Positions 16,889 through 25,039 of a stretch of 64,000 nt of DNA are shown in pieces. The translations under genes and the position numbers were made by a program. The DNA comes from DASWOJ01 sp964250755 (GTDB lineage: Bacteria; Pseudomonadota; Alphaproteobacteria; Acetobacterales; Acetobacteraceae). The stretch is taken from assembly GCA_964250755.1 (NCBI GenBank), contig CAXUHB010000004.1, positions 62,001-126,000 of the forward strand, written 5' to 3'. The notes below the pieces were generated by a model. The model was not told the origin of the DNA, searched no databases, and saw nothing but the letters and a program-made list of their open reading frames with translations. Position 1 is the stretch's first letter. Each line of letters starts with the position of its first letter.

Positions 16889-19014
16889 CACTTCTCCAAC
16901 CCTTCCAGCGCCCGCAGCCCCTCGGCACTCCCCAGCACCGCCGCCAGCTCCGCCCGGGACAGCATGCCCGCCGCCTGGGCCAGCGTGTCCGCCTCCGCCA
17001 GCTTCGCGAGGCCCACAACCAGCGCAGCATCCACCGCACCGTGGCCGCGGCGGCGGGGGGGCGGCAGCATCGCGCGGTGCCGGGCCAGCAAGGCGGGATC
17101 GCGCAGCAGGCGGGGCAGTGCGGACTCGGCGGGTTGGCGCAGCTCCCGCGCCAGCGCCGCGGCGCGCAGCAGCACGGCAGGCGGGTGCCGCTCCTCCACG
17201 GTGCCCAGCAGCCCCATCCACCGCAGCGCCTGCCCGGCGGCACGGCTGCTCGTGAGCGCCACCAGCGGCACCGCCAGCCCCAGGCCCAGCAGCACCGGCA
17301 GCATCCACAGGAACAGTGCCTGGGACACCGCCCAGACCGCCGCGCCCAGCACCAGGCCGAACAGGGTCAGCCGCCAGTAAGCGCGCACGACTTGCCCGAA
17401 CGGCACCCGACCGTCGTCCCGCCGCTGCGGGTTCCAGCCGCTGTCCCGGCCCAGCAGGATGCCCACGACGGCGCCGGTGTGGATCAGCATGGCGACGGGG
17501 GCGATCAAGCCGCCCAGCACGGTCTCCACCAGCACGCCAAGCCCGGTCCGCACGGCCCCGCCGCAGCCGCGCCGCAGCGCCGTGTCGCGCAGCAGCGCCA
17601 GGTAGGCCATCAGCTTCGGCACCAGCAGCACCGCCATCGTCCCTGCGAACACCTGCGCCGCCAGCACCGGGTCCACCTGCGGCCAGGACGGGAACAGCGC
17701 CCGGCCCTCGCCGAAGTACTCCGGCCGCACGAAGCGCGATTGCAGGGAGATCAGCACCCCTGCCAGCAGGAACAGCAGCCACAACGGGGAGGTCACGTAG
17801 CTGCCGATGCCCATCAGCAGATGCAGCCTGCTGACCGGGTGCAGCCCCCGCGCCGGCAGCACCTTGGCGTGCTGCAGGTTGCCCTGGCACCACCGCCGGT
17901 CCCGAATTGCCACATCGGTCAGGGACGGCGGCCCCTCCTCGTAGCTGCCGCCCAGGCCCGGCGCCATGTGGACCGCCCAGCCCGCCCGGCGGATCAGCGC
18001 GGCCTCCACGAAGTCATGGCTCAGGATGTGCCCGCCGAACGGCGCACGCCCCGGCAGCGCCGGCAACCCCGCCGCCGCCGCGAATGCCGCCGTCCGCATG
18101 GCGGCGTTGTGGCCCCAATAGTTGCCCTCGGCCCCATGCCACCACGCGATTCCCTGCGCGATCAGCGGGCCGTACACCCGCCCGGCGAACTGCTGCATCC
18201 GCGCGAACAGTGTCGTGGCGCCCACGATCACCGGCAGCGTTTGCAGGATGCCGACGCCGGGGTTGCGCTCCATGGCGCAGGCCAGGCGCACCAGGGTCCC
18301 TCCCTCCATCACGCTGTCGGCGTCCAGCACCAGCATGACAGGGTAGGCCGCACCCCAGCGGCGCACCCAATCGGCGATGTTGCCGGCCTTGCGCTCGGTG
18401 TTCTTGGCCCGGCGGCGGTAGAAGACCTGGTCCGCGGCGCCCGTGCGCTCCCGCAGCGCCAGGAACGCAGCCTCCTCCGCCACCCACACGTCGGGGTCGG
18501 TCGTGTCGCTCAGGATAAAGAGGTCGAAGGCGGCGGCATGGCCGGTGGCGGCCAGGGACTCGTAGGTCGCCTGCAGGCCGGCCATCACGCGCGCCGGATC
18601 CTCGTTGTAGGTCGGCATCAGCAGCGCCGTGCGGATGCCTGGCACCGGCAACGGCCCGTCCAGCCCCAGCTCCCGCCCGCCGCCGCGCAGGCTGGACCAC
18701 AGGCCGCCGAACGAACTGGTAAACGCCAGGGCAATCCAGGCAAACAGCACCACGAACAGGCCCAGCACCGTCCAGCCCAGCACCGTCGCCGCCCCGCCCA
18801 GCACCCAGTACATCTGATACGATGCATACGCCGTCAGCAGCACCGCCCCGCCGATCACGAACGCCCGGCGGCCCGCAACCCCCGCCGGCCCCGTCGCGGG
18901 CGCCGCACCGCGGGCCGGGGCGGCCCGCAGGTCCTGCACCGGCATGGCAAGCGGCGCCTCGTCCGGCAAGGCGCGGAATGGCAGCGCCTCAAGCGGGAGG
19001 GTTTGGGCGTCCAC
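16888..19014 (-). CDS. opgH: Glucans biosynthesis glucosyltransferase OpgH (MdoH)
   Basis: Inner-membrane processive family-2 glucosyltransferase that polymerises UDP-glucose into the beta-1,2 backbone of osmoregulated periplasmic glucan. 708 aa. The start is GTG 19014, overlapping the opgG stop by 1 nt (TAGTG). Hydrophobic helices flank the catalytic loop: two near residues 50-100 and several after residue 395. Catalytic motifs include LVLDADSVMEGG, HDFVEAALIRRAGW and RDRRWCQGNLQH (QxxRW-like). It is shorter than the enterobacterial protein (about 847 aa), mainly by a reduced N-terminus. Cotranscribed with opgG upstream and the amidase downstream. Confidence 0.95.
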   Translation of the reverse strand: MDAQTLPLEALPFRALPDEAPLAMPVQDLRAAPARGAAPATGPAGVAGRRAFVIGGAVLLTAYASYQMYWVLGGAATVLGWTVLGLFVVLFAWIALAFTSSFGGLWSSLRGGGRELGLDGPLPVPGIRTALLMPTYNEDPARVMAGLQATYESLAATGHAAAFDLFILSDTTDPDVWVAEEAAFLALRERTGAADQVFYRRRAKNTERKAGNIADWVRRWGAAYPVMLVLDADSVMEGGTLVRLACAMERNPGVGILQTLPVIVGATTLFARMQQFAGRVYGPLIAQGIAWWHGAEGNYWGHNAAMRTAAFAAAAGLPALPGRAPFGGHILSHDFVEAALIRRAGWAVHMAPGLGGSYEEGPPSLTDVAIRDRRWCQGNLQHAKVLPARGLHPVSRLHLLMGIGSYVTSPLWLLFLLAGVLISLQSRFVRPEYFGEGRALFPSWPQVDPVLAAQVFAGTMAVLLVPKLMAYLALLRDTALRRGCGGAVRTGLGVLVETVLGGLIAPVAMLIHTGAVVGILLGRDSGWNPQRRDDGRVPFGQVVRAYWRLTLFGLVLGAAVWAVSQALFLWMLPVLLGLGLAVPLVALTSSRAAGQALRWMGLLGTVEERHPPAVLLRAAALARELRQPAESALPRLLRDPALLARHRAMLPPPRRRGHGAVDAALVVGLAKLAEADTLAQAAGMLSRAELAAVLGSAEGLRALEGLEK

Positions 19015-20507
19015 TACGCGGTCCAGCGATACAGCCAGGTCTCCGACAGCGGCCCGGCCTCCCCCAGCAGCACGCAGCGCAGCTCGGACAGCTTGGCGCC
19101 GTCTGGCTGCAGCTCGAAGCTGACGCGCCAGCCGCCGGTCTCGCTGTTGGGCACGCTGAACACGCCGCCGACCTTGCCGGCGCTGGCGCTGATGTCCGGA
19201 CGCACCTTGGCGTCCGGCGGCAGGCCCTTCACCGGGTCGCCCACGATGTCCAGCACATAGACCCGCCCGCCCGGGGTGGCTCCGCTGCGGGTCGCGGCGA
19301 TGCGCGCCAGCTTGCCCGGCGCCGGCGCGTCCCAGCCCCAGTGCATCCGGTAGGTGGCGCTGTACTCCCCGCCCTTGCGCAACGGCTCCTTGGGACGCCA
19401 GAAGGCGACGATGTTGTCGTTGGTCTCGTTGGCCGTGGGGATTTCCACCAGGTCAACGGCGCCGGCGCCCCAGTCGCCAATAGGCTCGATCCACAGGCTG
19501 GGACGGCGGTTGTACTGCGCCTCCAAGTCCTGGTAGTCGTTGAAGGCGCGGGCGCGCTGCATCAGGCCGAAGCCGCGGGGGTTGCCGTCGCCGAAGGCGC
19601 TGACCTGCAAGTCGCGCGGGTTCGCCAGGGGGCGCCACAGCGTCTCGTTCTGGCCGGTCCACATCTGCAGGGCGTCGTTGTCGTGCACGGCGGGCCGCCA
19701 GTCGTCGCGCGGCGGGTCGGCAGGCCCGAAGTAGTACATGCTGGTCAGCGGCGCGATGCCCGGCTCGGCAAGGTCCACGCGCGGATACAGCACGCTTTCC
19801 ACGTCGAACACCGTGGTCTCGCCGGGCCGTATCGTGAAGCGGTAGGCCCCCGTCGTGCTGGCGGTGTCCAGCAGCGCGTGGACCACCATGGACCCGGCCC
19901 CTGCCGCCGGCCGTTCCAGCCAGAACGAGCGGAAGCGCGCGAACTCCTCCCCCCGCGGGCTGCCGGTGCCGATGGCCAGGCCGCGGGCGGACAGGCCGTA
20001 CACCTGGTCCTTGGCGACGGCGCGGAAGTAGCTGGCGCCCAGGAACACCACGGCTTCGGTGAACACGTCGGGCCGGTTCAGCCGGGCATGCAGCCGGAAC
20101 CCGGCGAAGCCCACGTCCGGCAGCCGCATCGCGGGGTCCGGCCAATCGAACAGGTCCGGCGTGTAGGGGACGCGGCTGGCCTGGCCGGCTGCGACCTCGA
20201 ACACCTCGATGGCCGGGCGATACAGGAAGCCGCGCGGGAAGAACTGCACCTGGACCGGTGCGCCATCCCGCCACAGCGCGCGGTCGGGCTTGTAGGCGAT
20301 GGCGCGGTATTGCTCGTAGGTCAGCTTGTCCACTGGGCCGGGCAGGCCGGTGTCGGGCGCGGCATAGGGCTGCTTGCTCAGCGTCTGCGCCAGGCGGCGG
20401 ACGGTGGCGGCGTCGAACGGCGTCGGCCCTGCAGGCTCCCCGGCGGCGCCCAGCAGTGTGCCGACGGCCAGTGCGGCGCCGGACTGGATCAGGTCGCGTC
20501 GGTGCAA
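19014..20507 (-). CDS. opgG: Glucan biosynthesis protein OpgG/OpgD with Tat-like signal
   Basis: Periplasmic protein required for osmoregulated glucan synthesis or modification. The start is placed at TTG 20507, giving an N-terminus reading HRRDLIQSGAALAVGTLLGAAG, a twin-arginine-type signal with GGGAA upstream; an in-frame TTG at 20561 would add 18 residues without a ribosome site. About 497 aa. Family stretches include LTYEQYRAIAYKPDRALWRD, GFRLHARLNRP, YYFGPADPPRDDWRPAVHDNDAL and MHWGW. The Tat signal recalls OpgD more than Sec-exported OpgG, so the exact paralogue is uncertain; opgH follows directly. The 120-bp upstream gap holds no obvious promoter. Confidence 0.93.
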   Translation of the reverse strand: MHRRDLIQSGAALAVGTLLGAAGEPAGPTPFDAATVRRLAQTLSKQPYAAPDTGLPGPVDKLTYEQYRAIAYKPDRALWRDGAPVQVQFFPRGFLYRPAIEVFEVAAGQASRVPYTPDLFDWPDPAMRLPDVGFAGFRLHARLNRPDVFTEAVVFLGASYFRAVAKDQVYGLSARGLAIGTGSPRGEEFARFRSFWLERPAAGAGSMVVHALLDTASTTGAYRFTIRPGETTVFDVESVLYPRVDLAEPGIAPLTSMYYFGPADPPRDDWRPAVHDNDALQMWTGQNETLWRPLANPRDLQVSAFGDGNPRGFGLMQRARAFNDYQDLEAQYNRRPSLWIEPIGDWGAGAVDLVEIPTANETNDNIVAFWRPKEPLRKGGEYSATYRMHWGWDAPAPGKLARIAATRSGATPGGRVYVLDIVGDPVKGLPPDAKVRPDISASAGKVGGVFSVPNSETGGWRVSFELQPDGAKLSELRCVLLGEAGPLSETWLYRWTA

Positions 20508-20629
20508 TGCAGGGGTTCCCGGGGCTGTGTGGCGCAACGTTCCATAGCAGTCGCGCGCCAAAGTGGCACGAGTGGGGCCGGGCAGGATGCGGCGCTACGT
20601 GCCGGCCCGGCCGCGCCGGGCAGGACGCC

Positions 20630-21055
20630 CTACGCAGGCATCTCCGCGATCTCCTGCACCGCCCGCTCGATCACGCCGCTGGACAGCAGCATGACGCGGG
20701 ACAGGTCGGCCAGCGTCACCAGGCCGATCACCCGGCCGTCGCCGTCCAGCACCGGCAGGCGGCGCAGGTTGCGGGCGCCCATTAGGTCCAGCGCCGTCGT
20801 CACGCTGTCCTCGGGCCGGCAGGAGAACACGGTGGCGGTCATCACGTCCCCGGCCGTCACGGCGTTGGGGTCCAGCCCCTTCGCCACCACGCGGAACAGG
20901 ATGTCGCGGTCGGTCAGGATGCCTTGCAGGTCGTCGGCGCTGCCCACCGGCAAGGCGCCGACGCTCAGATCGCCCATCGTGGCCGCGACCTCGGCAACCC
21001 TCATGCCCGGCGGCACGAACTCCACGTCGCGGGTCATGATGTCGCCGATCCGCAC
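20630..21055 (-). CDS. CBS-pair domain protein
   Basis: 141 aa from GTG 21055 (RIGDIMTRDVEFVPPG), chosen because CBS proteins typically open this way and it lies 5 nt after the peptidase stop; the longer reading runs through that gene. Two CBS motifs are visible: residues 1-60 (GILTDRDILFRVV) and 75-135 (GDVMTATVFSCRPEDSV, RRLPVLDGDGRVIGLVTLADL). CBS pairs bind adenosyl ligands and usually regulate partner proteins. There is no fused effector domain. It is the last gene of a tight set with the C13 peptidase and ChaC. Confidence 0.88.
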   Translation of the reverse strand: MRIGDIMTRDVEFVPPGMRVAEVAATMGDLSVGALPVGSADDLQGILTDRDILFRVVAKGLDPNAVTAGDVMTATVFSCRPEDSVTTALDLMGARNLRRLPVLDGDGRVIGLVTLADLSRVMLLSSGVIERAVQEIAEMPA

Positions 21056-21060
21056 CCTGC

Positions 21061-21798
21061 CTAGTCCCTCCGCCCTGCCATCATGGCACCAGGCCCGCGC
21101 AGCCCGGCAGTGCCGCGGCCGAACAAGGCCTGCGGCAGGGACGGGTCGGCGCCCTCCCGGCGTTCCTCCGCCGCCACGCAGCGGCGCAGGGCCGCGTGGA
21201 CCTGCGGCCACCCGCCGTCGCCCAGGTGGTCCAGCAGGCACTTGTCATACACCGTGTAGGTCCGCCCGGCCCCGCAGCCGAACGAGGTCCGGTCCGCCCG
21301 CGCCGCCGTCAGCACCACCCGGTTCGGCCGCGCCATAGCGCCCTGCGTGAACAGGCCGCTGAAGCAGCTCGACACCACGACCACCGTGGGCGCCGCCCCG
21401 CACCCGGCGTCCAGCGCCCGGCCGAGCAGCGCAGGCGTCAGCACCTCTCTTTCCGCAGCCAGGAAAAGCCCCTGGCCGGACACCCCGTGGGAGGTCGCAT
21501 AGACCAGGCACGCTTGGCCCGGCGCCGGGCGCATGGCGCGCACCGCCCGCAGCACGCCCTCCAGCGACGCCGTGCGGACGCCGGGTGTGGAAGGGGAAGC
21601 CGACAGCCGCTGCACCTCCGCCGCAGCGCCGGCGCGGCCCAGCAGGGCCGCCACCTCGTTCACGGCATTGTCGAACACCGGCAGGCTGTCGTCGCCCGCC
21701 ACCAGCACGGCGGTGTAGGGCGCGGGGCCGCCCGGCTGCGCCGCCGCCGGGCCGCAGGCCGCGAGCGCCAGTGCGGCCAGAACGCGGAGCGCCTTCAT
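21061..21798 (-). CDS. Peptidase C13 (legumain/GPI8-like) family lipoprotein
   Basis: 245 aa. The N-terminus MKALRVLAALALAAC has a lipobox (LAAC, Cys15), so it is probably a membrane-anchored lipoprotein. The clan CD dyad is visible as His104 in YATSHGVSGQG and Cys145 in VVVVSSCFSGLF, followed by the family pattern TAARADRTSFGCG. C13 enzymes cleave after Asn or Asp or act as transpeptidases; bacterial members are little studied. The start overlaps the ChaC stop (ATGA), and the CBS gene starts 5 nt after its end, so all three are likely one transcript. Confidence 0.85.
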   Translation of the reverse strand: MKALRVLAALALAACGPAAAQPGGPAPYTAVLVAGDDSLPVFDNAVNEVAALLGRAGAAAEVQRLSASPSTPGVRTASLEGVLRAVRAMRPAPGQACLVYATSHGVSGQGLFLAAEREVLTPALLGRALDAGCGAAPTVVVVSSCFSGLFTQGAMARPNRVVLTAARADRTSFGCGAGRTYTVYDKCLLDHLGDGGWPQVHAALRRCVAAEERREGADPSLPQALFGRGTAGLRGPGAMMAGRRD

Positions 21799-22457
21799 CC
21801 TACCGGCGTCAGCCGTCCGGCGACGGCGCTGGCCAGACGATCCAGGTAGGGGTCAGGCGCCCCGTGCTCGCGCATCGCCTCCGCCGTGCGGCGCAGGTAG
21901 TCCGCGGCAGGACCGCCCGGCCCGGACGTGGCCGCCAAGGTGCCGGCCACCTCCTCCTCCGGCAGATGGCCGGCGAACAGAGGGTGCAGAGGGTCGGCGA
22001 CGAACGTCACCGCGTCGAGCATCCCCCCCGCGGTCCCGGCCTGAACCCAGCGTGCGTCATAGGTGCCGCCGGCCATCTCATGCTGCCACACCGCCCAGAA
22101 ATTGGCCTCCAATCCGCTCTCCGGCAGGTGGACGGCCATGCCGGTGCAAGCGCCATCCGCCGGCTCCAGCCCCAAGGTCAGCGATGGGCGGGCGGGGGTG
22201 CCGCGGTTGCGGGTGTCGCGCAAGCAGTAGCGCCGGACCATGCCGCGCACGGTGGCGACCCGCTGCTCATCGTGCTTGTAGACGTGATCCCAGATCAGCG
22301 CGCCATAGGCGAACACCCAGATGCCACTGCCCTTGCGCTCCGACAGGATGGCCTTAGCGCCGCGGCGCAGCGCCTCCTCCGGCACAGGGGTGGGCGGGAT
22401 GCCGGCCTGGATGCGGGCAGGCGTGCGCGCCTCGATCAGCGCTGCTGTGAGTTCCAT
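21795..22457 (-). CDS. chaC: ChaC-like gamma-glutamylcyclotransferase
   Basis: 220 aa from ATG 22457 with an AGGT ribosome site. The nucleotide-like substrate loop VFAYGALIWD is at residues 48-57, matching the ChaC pattern FAYGSLIW. MVRRYCLRDTRNRGTPARPSLT and GLEPADGACTGMAVHLP are also family-typical. ChaC enzymes degrade glutathione to 5-oxoproline and Cys-Gly. This is of interest because a 5-oxoprolinase locus lies at 51-60 kb, though the two are about 33 kb apart. First of the overlapping ChaC-C13-CBS set. Confidence 0.88.
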   Translation of the reverse strand: MELTAALIEARTPARIQAGIPPTPVPEEALRRGAKAILSERKGSGIWVFAYGALIWDHVYKHDEQRVATVRGMVRRYCLRDTRNRGTPARPSLTLGLEPADGACTGMAVHLPESGLEANFWAVWQHEMAGGTYDARWVQAGTAGGMLDAVTFVADPLHPLFAGHLPEEEVAGTLAATSGPGGPAADYLRRTAEAMREHGAPDPYLDRLASAVAGRLTPVG

Positions 22458-22550
22458 GTCGGACTACCTGTGGGGTTGGCCCGACAACGCAAGAGCCGGC
22501 TGCGGAGTTGCGGGCGTCCTCCCCCTTCAGGCAAGGGAGGGGCGCGGCCC

Positions 22551-23156
22551 TCATGCTCCGAAGCACGCCGCGACAAGCTGCTCCATCGCCCGTGCTCGGT
22601 GGCTGGTGGCGTGCTTCCGCGCGGGGTCCAATTCGCCATAGGTCCGCGTCCCGCCCAACGGCATGAACATCGGATCATATCCGAAGCCCAGCGCACCGCG
22701 GGGCGGCCAGGCCACCGTGCCCTCCACCCGGCCCAGGTAGGTCGCCGTGCTCCCGTCCGGCCAGGCCAGGCACAGGGCGCACACGAACCAGGCGCGCAGG
22801 TCCGGGCTGTCCGCCATCTCCTGCCGCACCCGCTCCATTGCCATGCCGAAGTCCTTGCCCGGCCCGGCCCAGCGCGCCGACACCACTCCCGGCGCACCGC
22901 CGAGCGCCGCCGCGCAGAACCCGCTGTCATCCGCCAGCGCCGGCAAGCCGGACCCCCGCGCGGCGGCCAGCGCCTTCAGTGCGGCATTGCCGGCGAAGTC
23001 CGGCGCGTCCTCCTCCGGCTCCGGCAGGCCCAGCGCGCCGGCGGAGGTCGCCGTCACGCCCAGCGGCTCCACCAGCGCCGCTATTTCCCTCAGCTTGCCG
23101 GGATTGTGCGTCGCCAGGACCAGGGTGCTGCCCGGCGGCAGGCGGCGCGGCGTCAC
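22551..23156 (-). CDS. rdgB: XTP/dITP diphosphatase RdgB (HAM1 family)
   Basis: Removes non-canonical purine nucleotides (dITP, XTP) to keep them out of DNA. 201 aa from GTG 23156 in a GTGA overlap with the rph stop; longer in-frame readings cross rph and are rejected. Motifs include LVLATHNPGKLREI near the N-terminus, DFAGNAALKALAAA, ALADDSGFCAAALGGAPGVVSARWAG and GFGYDPMFMP. The rph-rdgB order is common in proteobacteria. Confidence 0.96.
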   Translation of the reverse strand: MTPRRLPPGSTLVLATHNPGKLREIAALVEPLGVTATSAGALGLPEPEEDAPDFAGNAALKALAAARGSGLPALADDSGFCAAALGGAPGVVSARWAGPGKDFGMAMERVRQEMADSPDLRAWFVCALCLAWPDGSTATYLGRVEGTVAWPPRGALGFGYDPMFMPLGGTRTYGELDPARKHATSHRARAMEQLVAACFGA

Positions 23157-23890
23157 GCGGCCTCCGCACCGGATGCGGCATCCAGGGCATCCCGCTGCGC
23201 CTGGTGCAGCCGGGCCGTCCCTGCACGGGCCAGGGCCAGCAGCTCGCCAAGCTGCGCCTCGCTGAACGGCGCGGCCTCGGCGGAGGCCTGCACCTCCACC
23301 AGCGCGCCCGCGTCGGTCAGCACGAAGTTGGCGTCGGCCTCCGCCCCGCTGTCCTCGGCATAGTCCAGGTCCAGCAGCGCCGCGCCGCCCACCAGCCCGC
23401 AACTGACGGCCGCCACCTGGCCGCGCATGGGGGAGCGGGCGATGACGCGGCTGCGCTGCAGGTGCCGGAACGCCAGCTCCAGCGCCACCCAGGCCCCGGT
23501 GACGCTGGCGCAGCGGGTGCCGCCATCGGCGTTCAGCACGTCGCAGTCCAGCGTGACGCTGCACTCGCCCATCGCGGAGCGGTCCACGACGGCGCGCAGG
23601 CTGCGGCCGATCAGGCGCTGGATTTCCTGCGTGCGCCCGGACTGCTTGCCGCGCGCGGCCTCCCGGTCGCCGCGCTGGTGAGTGGCGCGGGGCAGCATGC
23701 CGTATTCCGCCGTCACCCAGCCCAGCCCGGTGCCGCGCAGGAAGCCGGGCGTGCGGCTGCTGACGCTGGCGGTGCAAAGCACCTCGGTCCCGCCCATGCG
23801 GATCAGGCACGACCCCTCGGCGTGCCGGGCGAAGCCGGGTGTGATCGAAACGTCTCGCAGGGCGTCGGCGGCGCGGCCGGATGGGCGCAT
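23153..23890 (-). CDS. rph: Ribonuclease PH
   Basis: Phosphorolytic 3'-5' exoribonuclease that trims tRNA 3' ends. 245 aa from ATG 23890 (MRPSGRAADALRDVSI) with AGGACACC upstream. Family motifs are intact: GWVTAEYGMLPRATHQRGDREAARGK contains the phosphate-site Arg residues, with RTQEIQRLIGRSLRA, DCDVLNADGGTRCASVTGA and LDLDYAEDSGAEADANFV also present. The gene is divergent from the dehydrogenase and hrcA genes. Close linkage of rph with hrcA is common in alphaproteobacteria. Confidence 0.97.
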   Translation of the reverse strand: MRPSGRAADALRDVSITPGFARHAEGSCLIRMGGTEVLCTASVSSRTPGFLRGTGLGWVTAEYGMLPRATHQRGDREAARGKQSGRTQEIQRLIGRSLRAVVDRSAMGECSVTLDCDVLNADGGTRCASVTGAWVALELAFRHLQRSRVIARSPMRGQVAAVSCGLVGGAALLDLDYAEDSGAEADANFVLTDAGALVEVQASAEAAPFSEAQLGELLALARAGTARLHQAQRDALDAASGAEAA

Positions 23891-24035
23891 GGTGGTGTCC
23901 TGTGCGGGAAGGGGGCCATATAGCGGATCTCGCACGATCCTTGCAGGGGACGGTTTGGGAGAGGGCGGCTTGGGACCATCCAAGACACCGGGATGCTCCG
24001 GAGACGGAAACGGCGGACAGGGCGGGGAACACGGC

Positions 24036-25031
24036 ATGACGATTGGCTTGGGGATCATCGGCGCGGGCATCATGGGGGAGCGGCTGCTGCGCGCCGCGCT
24101 GGACCACGCCGCCGACGCCGTCCACGTAACCGGCATCTGGGACGCCGCGCCCGCGGCGCTGGACCGCATCGGCGCCGCCGTGCCCGGCGTGCCCCGCGCC
24201 GCCTCCGCCGAGGCCGCCATCGAGGGCGCCGGGTGCGTCTATGTCGCCACTCCGCCCGGCACCCACCTGCACTACGCCCGCATGGCCCTGGCTGCCGGCA
24301 AGGCGGTGTTCCTTGAGAAGCCTCTGGCGGCGGACCTGGCCGACAGCCGGCGCTTCCTGACGGAAGCCGAAGGCGCGCGGGTGGCGGTCAACTTCCCCTT
24401 CGCGTCTTCCCCCGCCGTCGCCAGCCTGGCCGGCTGGCTGGAGGCCGGGGTCACCGGGGCGCCGCGCGGCTTCACCATCGAGGTGGGCTTCGCTGCCTGG
24501 CCGCGCCCCTGGCAGATGGACGCCGCATCCTGGCTGGACGGGCGCGCGGAGGGCGGCTTCACGCGGGAGGTCGTGTCCCACTTCCTGTTCCTGTCCCGCC
24601 GCCTGCTGGGGCCGCTGCACCTGCAATCCAGCTACGCCGAATATCCGGCGGAGGGCACGGGCAGCGAGCGTGCCGTGAAGGCGCGGCTGGACGCCGGCGG
24701 GCTGCCGGGCCGGCTGCACGGTGCGGTGGGCGGCACCGCCGCCGCGGACAGCAACACCTGGACCGTCGCCGGCGTCAGCGACATCCGCCTGCGCGACTGG
24801 TCCTTTGCCGAGCGGCAGCGTCCGGACGGCTCCTGGGCCGGCGATCCCGACGCCCTGCCGAACGAGCGGATGCGCCCCGTCGTGCTGCACCAGCAGCTGC
24901 AGCAGGTCGCCCGCATGACCCGCGGCGAGGCGCACCGGCTGGCAACCGTCACCGAGGCCTGGGAGGTGCAGGAGGTGGTCGAGGCCATCCTGACCGGCAC
25001 ACCCATCCCCCACGTGACCCGGCGGGCATAA
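24036..25031 (+). CDS. Gfo/Idh/MocA-family oxidoreductase
   Basis: 331 aa from ATG 24036 (MTIGLGIIGAGIMGERLL) with GGGGAA upstream; an upstream in-frame extension overlaps rph antisense and is rejected. The Rossmann motif GIIGAGIMGERLL sits at residues 6-18, YVATPPGTHLHYA near 71, and the EKP catalytic motif in AVFLEKPLAADLADS near 92. The C-terminal domain ends with an HRLATVTEAWEVQEVVEAI helix. Substrate unknown. It lies 8 bp before hrcA and would be cotranscribed with it, an unusual place for a sugar-type dehydrogenase. Confidence 0.87.
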   Translation: MTIGLGIIGAGIMGERLLRAALDHAADAVHVTGIWDAAPAALDRIGAAVPGVPRAASAEAAIEGAGCVYVATPPGTHLHYARMALAAGKAVFLEKPLAADLADSRRFLTEAEGARVAVNFPFASSPAVASLAGWLEAGVTGAPRGFTIEVGFAAWPRPWQMDAASWLDGRAEGGFTREVVSHFLFLSRRLLGPLHLQSSYAEYPAEGTGSERAVKARLDAGGLPGRLHGAVGGTAAADSNTWTVAGVSDIRLRDWSFAERQRPDGSWAGDPDALPNERMRPVVLHQQLQQVARMTRGEAHRLATVTEAWEVQEVVEAILTGTPIPHVTRRA

Positions 25032-25039
25032 GGCGCGGC

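Noticed and set aside
17041..19260. 739-codon open frame antisense to opgH and the end of opgG
   Set aside because: Arg/Gln/His-rich shadow without any recognisable domain, fully opposite two well-supported genes; typical of high-GC antisense frames.
22517..22551. Degenerate family-1 repeat before rdgB stop
   Set aside because: Only a short CTCCCCC/GGGAGGGG pairing is present with no tail or partner; too weak to call.
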